Positions 6,190 to 13,008 of a stretch of 15,245 nucleotides of DNA are shown here, one piece after another. Every line of letters begins with the position of its first letter. Position 1 is the first letter of the stretch. This DNA is from Deltaproteobacteria bacterium (lineage in GTDB: Bacteria; UBA10199; SBBF01), in the NCBI GenBank assembly GCA_016207765.1, contig JACQOY010000229.1, positions 1 to 15,245 on the forward strand, in the 5' to 3' direction. The position numbers and the translations under genes were made by a program. The notes under the pieces are model-generated. The model was not told the origin of the DNA, made no database searches, and saw only the letters and a program-made list of their open reading frames with translations.

Positions 6190-7403
6190 TGACTGAAACG
6201 TTCAGGCCGATTCCCGAGGGCGACTATTTCAAAAATCCGGGTTACTTAAAGCTCGATTTGATGCTTAACGGAGTTCGGGTTGATCCCTCTCTGTTTCAGA
6301 AGAGCCTGATTCTGAAGGAATACCGCCTCAGCCCCAGCCTCTGTGGAAACCTCGATTTGATCCTGCCGGAAGAAACCCATGTGTCGGTTCCGTATCAGGA
6401 GGAATTCACCATTCACTCTCCCTACAAGCTCCGGGGGCTCCACGGAAAATATACCCTCTCCGGCAGGGAGCATTCGGCGGTTGTCAAAATTGTTCCGCAT
6501 CCTTCTTTTTATGATGAACGGGTCAATTCCGCGGTTCGTATCGGGGATGTGGCGCAATGCCACGGGGGATATGTTTCTCTTGCCTTGGGGGGGCACCGTT
6601 ATCTCCAATCACACTTGAACGGCTCGTCCGGAGCTTTATCTACGGCTCCGGCCACCGGCCGGCTGGTTTTGAGTGTGGATGAGGTGATCGGCCTTCTGGA
6701 CCGCATCCGGAAGGAAACGGCGATCGATGTCATCACCCTGTCCGCATGGTCGGCGAAGGGAGAGGACGGGGGAATTTTGCAGATCGAACCGTACATTCGG
6801 GCGATCAAGGCCTCGTTTAATGTTCTTCTGCTTGTCGAAGTCCATCTGCCAAACGTTCGTTCCATGATCGACCAAACCTACGCCATGGGGGCCGATTCGG
6901 TCTGCTATCATCTGGGCAATCTCTGCAGTCACGGCGATCAACCGCCGGCCCCGGGACGCTCGACCGAACAGGAACTGCATTTGTTGAGGCACGCGGTGTC
7001 GATTTTTCCGCCGGGGAGCATTCTGTCGCACATCACGATGGGGTCCCGTCCCTTTGCCGAGGTGATCGAAGACATCGGCCTCTTGACGGGGATCAAGGTT
7101 CTGCCGATCTTGACGGTGGAAGGCCTTGAGGTGGTGCGCCAAAAAGGGCTGACAACGGCCCAATTGGCTCCTCTTTTCGGCTATGTTTATAATGCGGCCA
7201 AGCGGGCCAAAATCACCATGAACTGGTTTTCCAGGCTGGCTCCGTTTGTTGCGCCGATTGAAGGGCGGTTTTTTTCCGGCGATTCGCCGAAGTTGAAACT
7301 GGCGCTTCTTAATTTTTATCAATCAAGGTTTCTGGGCGGCAGTATCTCCGCCGGGTTGTCGAATTTGAGAAGAAAATTGAGGGTGCGGGAGGTGAAAAAA
7401 TGA
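6189..7403 (+). CDS. Unrecognised protein, possible TIM-barrel / degenerate radical-SAM relative
   Basis: I do not recognise this 404-residue protein with certainty. The start is ATG 6189, coupled to the carrier stop by TGATG. A TTG three bases earlier is less likely. The N-terminal third is beta-rich (LCGNLDLILPEETHVSVPYQ). The middle and C-terminal parts alternate hydrophobic strands and helices as in a barrel: AIDVITLSAW, FNVLLLVEVHL, GADSVCYHLGNLCSHGDQP, GSILSHITMG and GIKVLPILTVEG. The tail (about 360-404) is basic and hydrophobic, ending LRRKLRVREVKK. The block RIGDVAQCHGGYVSLALGG recalls the sequence before the Fe-S cysteines of some radical-SAM proteins, but no CxxxCxxC follows. Its stop overlaps the transporter start (ATGA), so the two are very likely made together. 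No signal peptide is seen. An accessory role in anion uptake or sulfur transfer is an inference. Confidence 0.8.
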   Translation: MTETFRPIPEGDYFKNPGYLKLDLMLNGVRVDPSLFQKSLILKEYRLSPSLCGNLDLILPEETHVSVPYQEEFTIHSPYKLRGLHGKYTLSGREHSAVVKIVPHPSFYDERVNSAVRIGDVAQCHGGYVSLALGGHRYLQSHLNGSSGALSTAPATGRLVLSVDEVIGLLDRIRKETAIDVITLSAWSAKGEDGGILQIEPYIRAIKASFNVLLLVEVHLPNVRSMIDQTYAMGADSVCYHLGNLCSHGDQPPAPGRSTEQELHLLRHAVSIFPPGSILSHITMGSRPFAEVIEDIGLLTGIKVLPILTVEGLEVVRQKGLTTAQLAPLFGYVYNAAKRAKITMNWFSRLAPFVAPIEGRFFSGDSPKLKLALLNFYQSRFLGGSISAGLSNLRRKLRVREVKK

Positions 7404-8878
7404 CCGACTCCCGTGTCATCATCGACCGCCGCCCCATAACGGTTGTCTTCATCAGCCGGACCTACCGGTTTTTCCTTCTGCTCCTTCTGGGTTTTGCCTT
7501 TTACGCCTTTGTCTCCGCCCCTCCGTGGGCAGGATTGTCGCCGGAAGGTTACAAGGCGGTCGGGGCATTTTTCCTCTGCCTGATTTTGTGGGTGACACAG
7601 CTGATCCCTCTGGCTATTACCGGCTTGTTGGCCGTGGCGATTGTGCCGCTTTTGGGGATTATGCCGGCCAAACAGGCTTTTTCGTATTTTGGAAACGACG
7701 CCGTTTTTTTCATTCTCGGCGCTTTTATTCTTTCGGCGGCGATTCTTAAAACGGGTTTGTCCACCCGTTTGGCCCTTCTTTTTCTGAAAGGGGGGGTGAG
7801 AAGCCCCCGTCAACTCATCTGGCGGATTCTTGTTTCGAGCGCCTTTCTTTCGTGTCTCATGCCCGAACATGCGGTGGCCGCCTTTTTTCTTCCCATTATT
7901 CTCGAAATGGCGCGGGCGCTGGAGTACGAGCCGTTCGGTGGCAGTTACGGACGAACCCTCTTTTTGGCGATGGCGTGGGGGTGCATTATCGGCGGCGTCG
8001 TCACTTTTTTGGGGGGCGGCCGGGCGCCGCTCGCCCTCGGTATCTTGAAGGAACTGACGGATCAGGACATCGGTTTTCTGGACTGGATGAAAACGACCGT
8101 CGTGCTGGCGGTGCCGATGCTGGGGGTTGCCTTCGTTGTTTTAACCTTCTATTTCCGCATCGATGTGGAATCGGTGGAGGGGATCAACCGGGCGCTGGAG
8201 GCGCGGCGCAAGAAATTGGGCATGACCTCCTGGGGGGAAAAATGGGTTCTCCTGATTCTCCTCCTCGCGGTCTATTTCTGGATGTTTCACGGATTGAAGG
8301 CGGGGCTTGCCAACATCGCGATTGCGGCAGTGGTTATTTTGTTCACCTTCAAGGTTGTGTCGTGGAAGGATGTGGAGGAATATGTGAACTGGGGCATCAT
8401 CCTCATGTACGGGGGGGCCATCTGTCTTGGACGGGCGATGGATTCGTCCGGCCTGATCGAATGGATTGCCCAAAAATTTCTTCATTACCCGGAAATTATC
8501 GCGACACATCTGGGAAATTGGTTTGGCATCGGTGTCCCGGCCACTTATGTCCTTTTTGTCCTTTTGAGCCTGGTTGCGCTCTTCTTGACCGAGATGATGA
8601 GCAATTCGGCCGTGGTGGCCGTTCTGCTTCCCGTTGCAATCGGGCTGGCGCACTCGTACCAACTCGACCCCCGGCTTATGGCCTATGTCGTGGCGCTTCC
8701 CGCGGGACTGGCCTTTCTTTTGCCCATTTCGACGCCGGCGGTGGCGCTGGCTTACTCGTCCGGCTATTTGCGGATCAAGGATATTCTGATTCCCGGCTTG
8801 ATGATGAATATCATCGCGTGGCTTTTGCTGGTTTTGGTAATGAAATTCTGGTGGCCCTATTTGGGGATGAGGTATTAA
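7400..8878 (+). CDS. SLC13/DASS-family anion (probably sulfate) transporter
   Basis: The 492-residue integral membrane protein has about eleven hydrophobic segments, beginning near residue 23. The SLC13 (divalent anion:sodium symporter) family carries sulfate or di/tricarboxylates across the inner membrane. Its place one gene before usp and sat points to sulfate. The C-terminal repeat has the family motif in EMMSNSAVVAVLLP (SNS at 401-403). The matching hairpin of the N-terminal repeat reads CLMPEHAVAAFFLP (MPEHAV from 154), so the expected SNT sodium/substrate motif is absent there. A hydrophilic loop at about 253-282 links the two halves. The ATG overlaps the preceding stop by ATGA. The exact substrate and coupling ion cannot be told from sequence alone. 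Confidence 0.88.
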   Translation: MTDSRVIIDRRPITVVFISRTYRFFLLLLLGFAFYAFVSAPPWAGLSPEGYKAVGAFFLCLILWVTQLIPLAITGLLAVAIVPLLGIMPAKQAFSYFGNDAVFFILGAFILSAAILKTGLSTRLALLFLKGGVRSPRQLIWRILVSSAFLSCLMPEHAVAAFFLPIILEMARALEYEPFGGSYGRTLFLAMAWGCIIGGVVTFLGGGRAPLALGILKELTDQDIGFLDWMKTTVVLAVPMLGVAFVVLTFYFRIDVESVEGINRALEARRKKLGMTSWGEKWVLLILLLAVYFWMFHGLKAGLANIAIAAVVILFTFKVVSWKDVEEYVNWGIILMYGGAICLGRAMDSSGLIEWIAQKFLHYPEIIATHLGNWFGIGVPATYVLFVLLSLVALFLTEMMSNSAVVAVLLPVAIGLAHSYQLDPRLMAYVVALPAGLAFLLPISTPAVALAYSSGYLRIKDILIPGLMMNIIAWLLLVLVMKFWWPYLGMRY

Positions 8879-8879
8879 T

Positions 8880-9344
8880 ATGAAAAAAATTCTTCTGATC
8901 ATCACACCGGGCCGTCAATCGACCGAGGCCCTCCATTATGCCCTGCACAAGGCAAAGGAGACAAAAGGGACCCTGAAAGTGGTCTACATTATCGACCGGG
9001 AGATGACACAGGATCTGCAAAATAATCTGGCGGAAATCGGTTTTATCGGCGACAGACCGGGCGAGGAATTGAGCGATGCGCTCAACAAGGAGTACCACGC
9101 GCGCGGCAAAAAAGTGCTGGAAGAAGTGGAAAAACAGGCTCGGACTTTCCAGGTGCCGGTGGAAAGCGAATTGAAAACGGGGTCTTATCTCGACATCTGT
9201 GAAGAAGAGGTCCGAAAGGAAACGCCGACACTTTTGGTTGCCACCGAGAAAAAGGATTCCTTCCTGAAAAAAGTGTTTGAAGGGTCGGAGACAAAAAGGT
9301 TAAAGGACCGGGTTTCGTGTGAACTAAAAGTTTATCAATCGTGA
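8880..9344 (+). CDS. Usp-like (universal stress protein fold) protein
   Basis: The 154-residue product starts MKKILLIITPGRQSTEALHYALHKAKETKGTL in short form: a first strand, then a helix, then a strand VVYII, as in the UspA fold. A later segment, TPTLLVATEKKD, stands where ATP-binding Usps have the glycine-rich VVGxxG...GS(T/V) loop. The GxxGx9GS pattern is absent, so ATP binding of the usual kind is unlikely. It starts 2 bp after the transporter stop, and its TGA is the first part of a 108-bp stem-loop. Small Usp domains are often encoded beside SLC13-type transporters, where a regulatory partner role is supposed but not shown. Confidence 0.75.
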   Translation: MKKILLIITPGRQSTEALHYALHKAKETKGTLKVVYIIDREMTQDLQNNLAEIGFIGDRPGEELSDALNKEYHARGKKVLEEVEKQARTFQVPVESELKTGSYLDICEEEVRKETPTLLVATEKKDSFLKKVFEGSETKRLKDRVSCELKVYQS

Positions 9345-9448
9345 CAATTCAGTCTCGTGTGTCTGCTTCGGTTTCGTCGGAACTCGCGCTGATCGCGCTC
9401 AAACAGCCGACGAAACCTGAAGACATCCACTCGAGACTGAATTGTCAC
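9341..9448. repeat. 108-bp inverted-repeat element between usp and sat
   Basis: The outer arms GTGACAATTCAGTCTCG (9341-9357) and CGAGACTGAATTGTCAC (9432-9448) are perfect 17-bp inverted repeats. A second pair, CTTCGGTTTCGTCGG (9366-9380) and CCGACGAAACCTGAAG (9407-9422), pairs with one bulge. The centre (about 9383-9400) can form a small GCGC hairpin. The element contains the TGA of the usp-like gene and ends four bases before the GGAG ribosome site of sat. I see no target-site duplication and no T-run. It may be a MITE-like insertion, an mRNA processing hairpin or a leader structure for sat. Confidence 0.85.
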
Positions 9449-9461
9449 TGTGGAGAAAAAT

Positions 9462-10634
9462 ATGAAATTTCCATTGCCGCCCCACGGGGGCGAACTGATC
9501 GACCGAGTTCTTGTCGGGCGGGAGCGCGACGAAGCCGTTAAAAGGGCATCGTCCCTGGCCCGCATCACGTTGAACGACCGCGAACTCTCGGACCTCGACA
9601 TGATCGCCTGCGGAGCATTAAGCCCCTTGACCGGCTTCATGCACTTGAAAGACTACAAGTCGGTGCTTGATACGATGCATCTTGTGAGTGGCCCCGCCAC
9701 TGGCGGCCTCCCCTGGACCATCCCCATCACGCTGGCGGTCAAAAAAGAAAATGCCGGCAAATACAAGGAGGGGGAGGATGTCGCGCTCTACGATCCGGCG
9801 GGAACTCCGGTGGCCATCCTTCATCTCAAGGAAAAATTCACCTATAACAAGGAGGAGGAGGCGGCCAAGGTTTACAAAACAACCGACAAGGCCCATCCCG
9901 GAGTTGCGGTGGTCTACGATCAGGGGGATGTTTATCTGGGAGGGGCGGTGAGTGTCCTTAACCGGGTGAAGTACACCGACTTCGTGGAATACCGGAAAGA
10001 CCCGGCCGAATTGAGAAAGTTTTTCCACGACAAGGGGTGGAAACGGGTGGTCGGGTTTCAAACGCGCAATCCCATCCATCGGGCGCACGAGTATCTTCAA
10101 AAATGCGCCCTCGAAATGGTGGACGGGCTTCTCATTCATCCGCTGGTGGGGGCCACCAAGGCGGATGACGTCTCGGCCGAGGTCCGGATGAAATGTTACG
10201 AAGTCCTGTTGAAAAACTACTATCCGGCCGATAGGACCTGTATCTCGGTTTTCCCGGCGGCAATGCGTTACGCAGGGCCTCGCGAGGCGATTTTTCATGC
10301 GATTGTCCGTAAAAACTACGGATGCACCCATTTTATTGTCGGCAGGGATCATGCCGGTGTGGGAAACTACTACGGCACCTACGATGCCCAACTGATTTTT
10401 GACGAATTCGATCCGGCGGAACTGGCCATTCAGCCGATGTTTTTTGAGCACACCGTGTTCTGCAAAAAGTGCGAGGGGATGGCCTCCGCCAAGACCTGCC
10501 CGCACGGGAAAGAGGAGCATGTCTTTTTGTCGGGAACGAAGGTCCGTGAACTGCTCTCGCAGGGGATCGAACCGCCGCACGAGTTTAGCAGACCGGAAGT
10601 TGCCCGGATTCTGATTCAGGCGATGAAGAAATAA
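9462..10634 (+). CDS. sat: Sulfate adenylyltransferase (ATP sulfurylase)
   Basis: The 390-residue single-chain ATP sulfurylase makes adenosine 5'-phosphosulfate (APS) from sulfate and ATP. Seen: the nucleotide motifs QTRNPIHRAHE (200-210) and GRDHAG (294-299), the sulfate/PP loop RYAGPREA near 269-276, and a zinc-type set C334, C337, C346, H348 found in many bacterial and archaeal Sat proteins. The start chosen is ATG 9462, preceded by GGAG at 9452-9455. The GTG at 9450 overlaps that ribosome site and is rejected. It follows the SLC13 and Usp genes on the same strand, after a large stem-loop that could separate or tune its expression. The enzyme works both in assimilation and in dissimilatory sulfur metabolism. 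The nearby cysH and cysC favour assimilation, as no aprAB or dsr gene is in view. Confidence 0.97.
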   Translation: MKFPLPPHGGELIDRVLVGRERDEAVKRASSLARITLNDRELSDLDMIACGALSPLTGFMHLKDYKSVLDTMHLVSGPATGGLPWTIPITLAVKKENAGKYKEGEDVALYDPAGTPVAILHLKEKFTYNKEEEAAKVYKTTDKAHPGVAVVYDQGDVYLGGAVSVLNRVKYTDFVEYRKDPAELRKFFHDKGWKRVVGFQTRNPIHRAHEYLQKCALEMVDGLLIHPLVGATKADDVSAEVRMKCYEVLLKNYYPADRTCISVFPAAMRYAGPREAIFHAIVRKNYGCTHFIVGRDHAGVGNYYGTYDAQLIFDEFDPAELAIQPMFFEHTVFCKKCEGMASAKTCPHGKEEHVFLSGTKVRELLSQGIEPPHEFSRPEVARILIQAMKK

Positions 10635-10813
10635 ATCACACCTCATGTGTGGCTCTTCCATAAACATAATGTCGAATGAATCGGTTTTAATAGCTAAATT
10701 GCGCCAGAATTATGCTTCGGATTCGTTAACTATTTTTATGAACGGGGAAACATGCCGTAATCTCCCGATTGCCGGTGGGGTGCTGGATCCGAAAAAATTT
10801 GGAAGGGCCATGG

Positions 10814-11104
10814 TCAAGTTCGATCGGACCAATAGTTTGGCTTTCGATGAAGATGGGCAACCGCCACCACAACAACTGTATCGTCTTCCACGCCGTAGAT
10901 GATTCCGTAAGGGAAACGCGCCAAAAGGCACCGTCTTAACCCCGGCGTCAACTCCGGACAGGAAATCGGGAAAGAAACAACCCGTCTGACCGCTCGATCC
11001 AACTCGTCGAGAAACTCCCGCCCCAGATTGTCGCTTTGCTCGTTGTACCAGGCGACGGCATCATTGACTTCACGTTCCGCCAGCGAAAGAAAACGGACCT
11101 TCAT
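10814..11104 (-). CDS. RelE/ParE-family toxin
   Basis: The 96-residue product has the family layout: AEREVNDAVAWYNEQSDNLG near the start, LGREFLDELDRAVRRV, then LRRCLLARFPYGIIYGV, and VAVAHLHRKPNYWSDR at the end. Toxins of this superfamily act either on ribosome-bound mRNA (RelE) or on DNA gyrase (ParE). The sequence alone does not decide which, though the long N-terminal helices look more ParE-like. It is encoded downstream of its antitoxin with a 4-bp ATGA overlap, as usual for such pairs. It is convergent to sat, and its 3' end lies 179 bp from the sat stop. That gap is richer in A+T than the neighbouring genes and holds no gene I would defend. Confidence 0.92.
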   Translation of the reverse strand: MKVRFLSLAEREVNDAVAWYNEQSDNLGREFLDELDRAVRRVVSFPISCPELTPGLRRCLLARFPYGIIYGVEDDTVVVVAVAHLHRKPNYWSDRT

Positions 11105-11322
11105 GAATGGCGGTGTTTCTCCATGACGTGTTGGTAGGAAACCGAGGACATTCGGCCTTTCTTGTAGGATGCCCAGCGTTTGCGGGCCTCTTCGGCCCAG
11201 ATACGGTCGATCTCCGGATCCGGCTTGTCGAGGTCATTGAGAATAGCGTCCACGAGACGCAATTTTTCCGTGTCGGACAAATCATGCGCTTCCGAGGCGA
11301 TTTTTTCGGCGGTTGTTTTCAT
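11101..11322 (-). CDS. Antitoxin, addiction-module component family
   Basis: The 73-residue acidic, helical product has the family feature of an early LSDTEKLRLVDAILNDLDKPDPEIDRIWAEEARKRW stretch (about residues 15-50). This is typical of the short 'putative addiction module component' antitoxins that pair with ParE/RelE toxins. It lacks a clear DNA-binding domain. The start ATG at 11322 follows CTCCT (AGGAG on the minus strand, 11336-11332) with nine bases between. The upstream TATGAT at 11352-11347 (minus) would serve as a -10 element. A small inverted repeat, GTTCA / TGAAC (11324-11328 and 11341-11345), brackets the ribosome site and might be an operator. The pair looks acquired, as it has no role in sulfur metabolism. 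Confidence 0.88.
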   Translation of the reverse strand: MKTTAEKIASEAHDLSDTEKLRLVDAILNDLDKPDPEIDRIWAEEARKRWASYKKGRMSSVSYQHVMEKHRHS

Positions 11323-11346
11323 GGTTCATTTCTCCTTACCTGAACA

Positions 11347-11352
11347 ATCATA
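11347..11352 (-). promoter_or_regulatory. Candidate -10 element for the toxin-antitoxin pair
   Basis: TATGAT on the minus strand lies 24 bases before the antitoxin ATG and matches five of six -10 consensus positions. I find no convincing -35 at 16-18 bp. The pair could therefore also be read from the cysC-cysH transcript, whose last stop is 79 bp upstream. Confidence 0.4.
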
Positions 11353-11401
11353 TCAAGAAAAATGTCCGGGGTCGAATCAAAAAATGGTTTTTCTCCGGAG
11401 A

Positions 11402-12166
11402 CTACACCTCATCCTCGTGTTTGCGTTCGGTGTGCAAGCCGCATTCCTTGTCGGAATCGACGGCGTTGAACCATCGCCATCTGCCGGCGCGGCGGGGTTC
11501 GTGCGGGCCTATGGGGGTGGTGCAGATGACGCATCCGAGCGATTCGTAATACCAGCCGTCTTTTTTCCATTCGAGCAGTTTGTGGACGGGGACGCCGTTT
11601 TTCCCGGCGTAGTCCCGCAATTTTTCCTCCGTCCAATCGACCAGCGGCGCCACTTTCAAGATCGGATGTTTGCCCTCGGGGTGGATGATGATTTCGAACC
11701 GGTTGGTTTTGGCCCGCGCCGCCGATTGATCGACACGCAATCCGGTCAGCCAGACATCCACCGTCTTCAACACTTCGTCGTTCGGCTCCACCTTCCTTAA
11801 ATGACAGCACAATTCCTGTTTTTTCTTGCTGTCGAAAAAAAGGTATTCGCCATGCTCTTTCACCATCGCGGCGATTTTGGCGGGGTCGGGCTTGATCCGT
11901 TCCACCCGGATCCCGTATTTTTTCTCCATCGCGTCGAATAGTTCGTAGGTTTCCTTGAAAAGGCGGAGGGTGTCGATGGTGAAGACCCGCGGTTTGGCCC
12001 CCGCTTTGACCGCGAGGTCGATCATTACCGTCCCGGTCAACTGGCCGCTGGTTCCAATGGCGGCTCGGTTTTTGAACCGTTTAAAGATTTCGCCGATTAA
12101 TTCCTGTGGATCTTTGATCTTTTCAAGATCGGAAACCAGTTCCTGATTAACGGAAGGAATTTTCAT
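11402..12166 (-). CDS. cysH: Fe-S-type APS/PAPS reductase
   Basis: The 254-residue product reduces adenylyl- or phosphoadenylyl-sulfate to sulfite with thioredoxin. Seen: a PP-loop region AIGTSGQLTGTVMIDLA (36-52), the CC pair at 120-121 and the CxxC C212/C215 (GCVICT). Together these four cysteines are the [4Fe-4S] ligands of the plant/bacterial APS-reductase class. The C-terminal ECGLH carries the catalytic cysteine C242. A GRWRWF block (229-234) precedes it. Four cluster cysteines usually mark preference for APS, though some members, such as that of Bacillus, use PAPS too. The gene starts 6 bp after the cysC stop on the same strand, so the two are cotranscribed. It is convergent with the sat transcript. 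Confidence 0.95.
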   Translation of the reverse strand: MKIPSVNQELVSDLEKIKDPQELIGEIFKRFKNRAAIGTSGQLTGTVMIDLAVKAGAKPRVFTIDTLRLFKETYELFDAMEKKYGIRVERIKPDPAKIAAMVKEHGEYLFFDSKKKQELCCHLRKVEPNDEVLKTVDVWLTGLRVDQSAARAKTNRFEIIIHPEGKHPILKVAPLVDWTEEKLRDYAGKNGVPVHKLLEWKKDGWYYESLGCVICTTPIGPHEPRRAGRWRWFNAVDSDKECGLHTERKHEDEV

Positions 12167-12172
12167 TCAAAT

Positions 12173-12784
12173 TCAGATTATCCCCTTTTCCTGCAACAAA
12201 TCAAGAACCCGGCGGGTACTTTCTTCGAGGCTCTCTGTTCCCGTGTGGAGGATCATTTCCGGACTGGAAGGCGCCTCGTAGGGGGCGGAGATGCCGGTAA
12301 ATTCGGGAATCTCACCGGCGCGGGCTTTTTTGTAGAGCCCTTTTGTATCTCTTTTTTCGCAGACTTCCAGAGAAGCCTCGCAGTAGATTTCAAAAAATTG
12401 CCCTTTGGGAACCAATGCCCGGGCGGTATTCCGGTCATCCTTATAAGGAGAAATAAAGGCGGTCAGCGCAATCACGTTGGCCTCACAGAACAGCTTTGCC
12501 ACCTCGCCGATCCGGCGGATGTTTTCCTTCCGGTCGTCCGGAGAAAAACCGAGGTTCTTGTTCAGACCGTGGCGGATGTTGTCGCCATCCAAAACATAGG
12601 CGTTTTTGCCGTTTTCCACCAGCGCCAGCTCCACCTCGCGGGCGACGGTGGATTTTCCGGAACCGGAAAGGCCGGTAAACCAGATCACCGCCCCTTTTTG
12701 CGCGAGATTCTTTTCGCGATCGGCCGCGTCAAGTTTTCCATGATGCCAATAGATGTGTTTGCTTTTCGGTTGTGCTTGATTCAT
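12173..12784 (-). CDS. cysC: APS kinase (adenylylsulfate kinase)
   Basis: The 203-residue product phosphorylates APS at the 3' position to give PAPS. Seen: Walker A GLSGSGKST (38-46), DGDNIRHGLN (66-75), FISPY with the serine of the phospho-enzyme type (S112), and KGLYKKARAGEIPEFTGISAPYE, which is typical of the family. It is full length for a stand-alone CysC with a short N-terminal extension (HIYWHHGKLDAADRE), which is common in this class. A GGAG lies on the minus strand at 12800-12797, 12 bases before the ATG. It leads a two-gene unit with cysH. PAPS may feed sulfotransferases if the neighbouring Fe-S CysH uses APS. Confidence 0.97.
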   Translation of the reverse strand: MNQAQPKSKHIYWHHGKLDAADREKNLAQKGAVIWFTGLSGSGKSTVAREVELALVENGKNAYVLDGDNIRHGLNKNLGFSPDDRKENIRRIGEVAKLFCEANVIALTAFISPYKDDRNTARALVPKGQFFEIYCEASLEVCEKRDTKGLYKKARAGEIPEFTGISAPYEAPSSPEMILHTGTESLEESTRRVLDLLQEKGII

Positions 12785-12811
12785 ATGAATTTTGTTCTCC
12801 AGTGAGGCCCT

Positions 12812-12840
12812 TTCCTATTTCTTCTGTTGCGGACTGTCAA
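12812..12840 (-). promoter_or_regulatory. Promoter of cysC-cysH
   Basis: On the minus strand, a perfect TTGACA (12840-12835) is followed after exactly 17 bp by TAGGAA (12817-12812), which agrees with the -10 consensus at three positions, including the important first two. It is 28 bp from the cysC start. The MITE-like element begins 20 bp further upstream and so leaves this promoter intact. Confidence 0.55.
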
Positions 12841-12851
12841 TGTTTTCTGTT

Positions 12852-13003
12852 ACACCGTTGCAATCCTTTAAGTGAAGAGTCCCTTTGTCTTCGCAATTTT
12901 CGTAAGCCGCCCGGAAGTGGATTGTCTTCCCGGTTGATGTGGCCGGCGGGAACGAAAATGACTTCGTCAAATGGCCCCTTCACTTAAAGGATTGCACACC
13001 GTT
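12852..13003. mobile_element. MITE-like element with 8-bp target duplication upstream of cinA
   Basis: The element proper spans 12860-12995 (136 bp). Its termini are a perfect 18-bp inverted repeat: GCAATCCTTTAAGTGAAG at 12860-12877 and its complement at 12978-12995. Pairing continues imperfectly inwards (for example ATTTTCGT opposite ACGAAAAT). The octamer ACACCGTT lies directly outside both ends (12852-12859 and 12996-13003), as a target-site duplication would. There is no open reading frame for a transposase, so it would have been moved by a full-length relative elsewhere. Removal restores a continuous sequence ending five bases before the cinA ATG. The class of transposase cannot be named from the sequence alone. 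Confidence 0.88.
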
Positions 13004-13008
13004 TTGTC

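Noticed and set aside
7852..8883. Long plus-strand frame (343 codons) within the transporter gene
   Set aside because: It is a shadow frame rich in Gly, Arg and Cys, without motif or start signal. The transporter frame has clear membrane segments.
9450..9461. GTG start for sat
   Set aside because: This GTG overlaps the GGAG ribosome site that serves ATG 9462, and lies only one base from the stem-loop edge.
10637..10651. Terminator after sat
   Set aside because: The CACAC/GTGTG hairpin has only five pairs and no T-run follows it.
9618..10667. Long minus-strand open frame (349 codons) opposite sat
   Set aside because: It mirrors the codon use of sat, has no family features, and the plus strand carries all ATP-sulfurylase motifs.
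10645..10902. Plus-strand frame of 85 codons after sat
   Set aside because: It has no ribosome site and no recognisable domain, and its last third is antisense to the well-supported toxin gene. A shorter version from ATG 10669 has the same faults.
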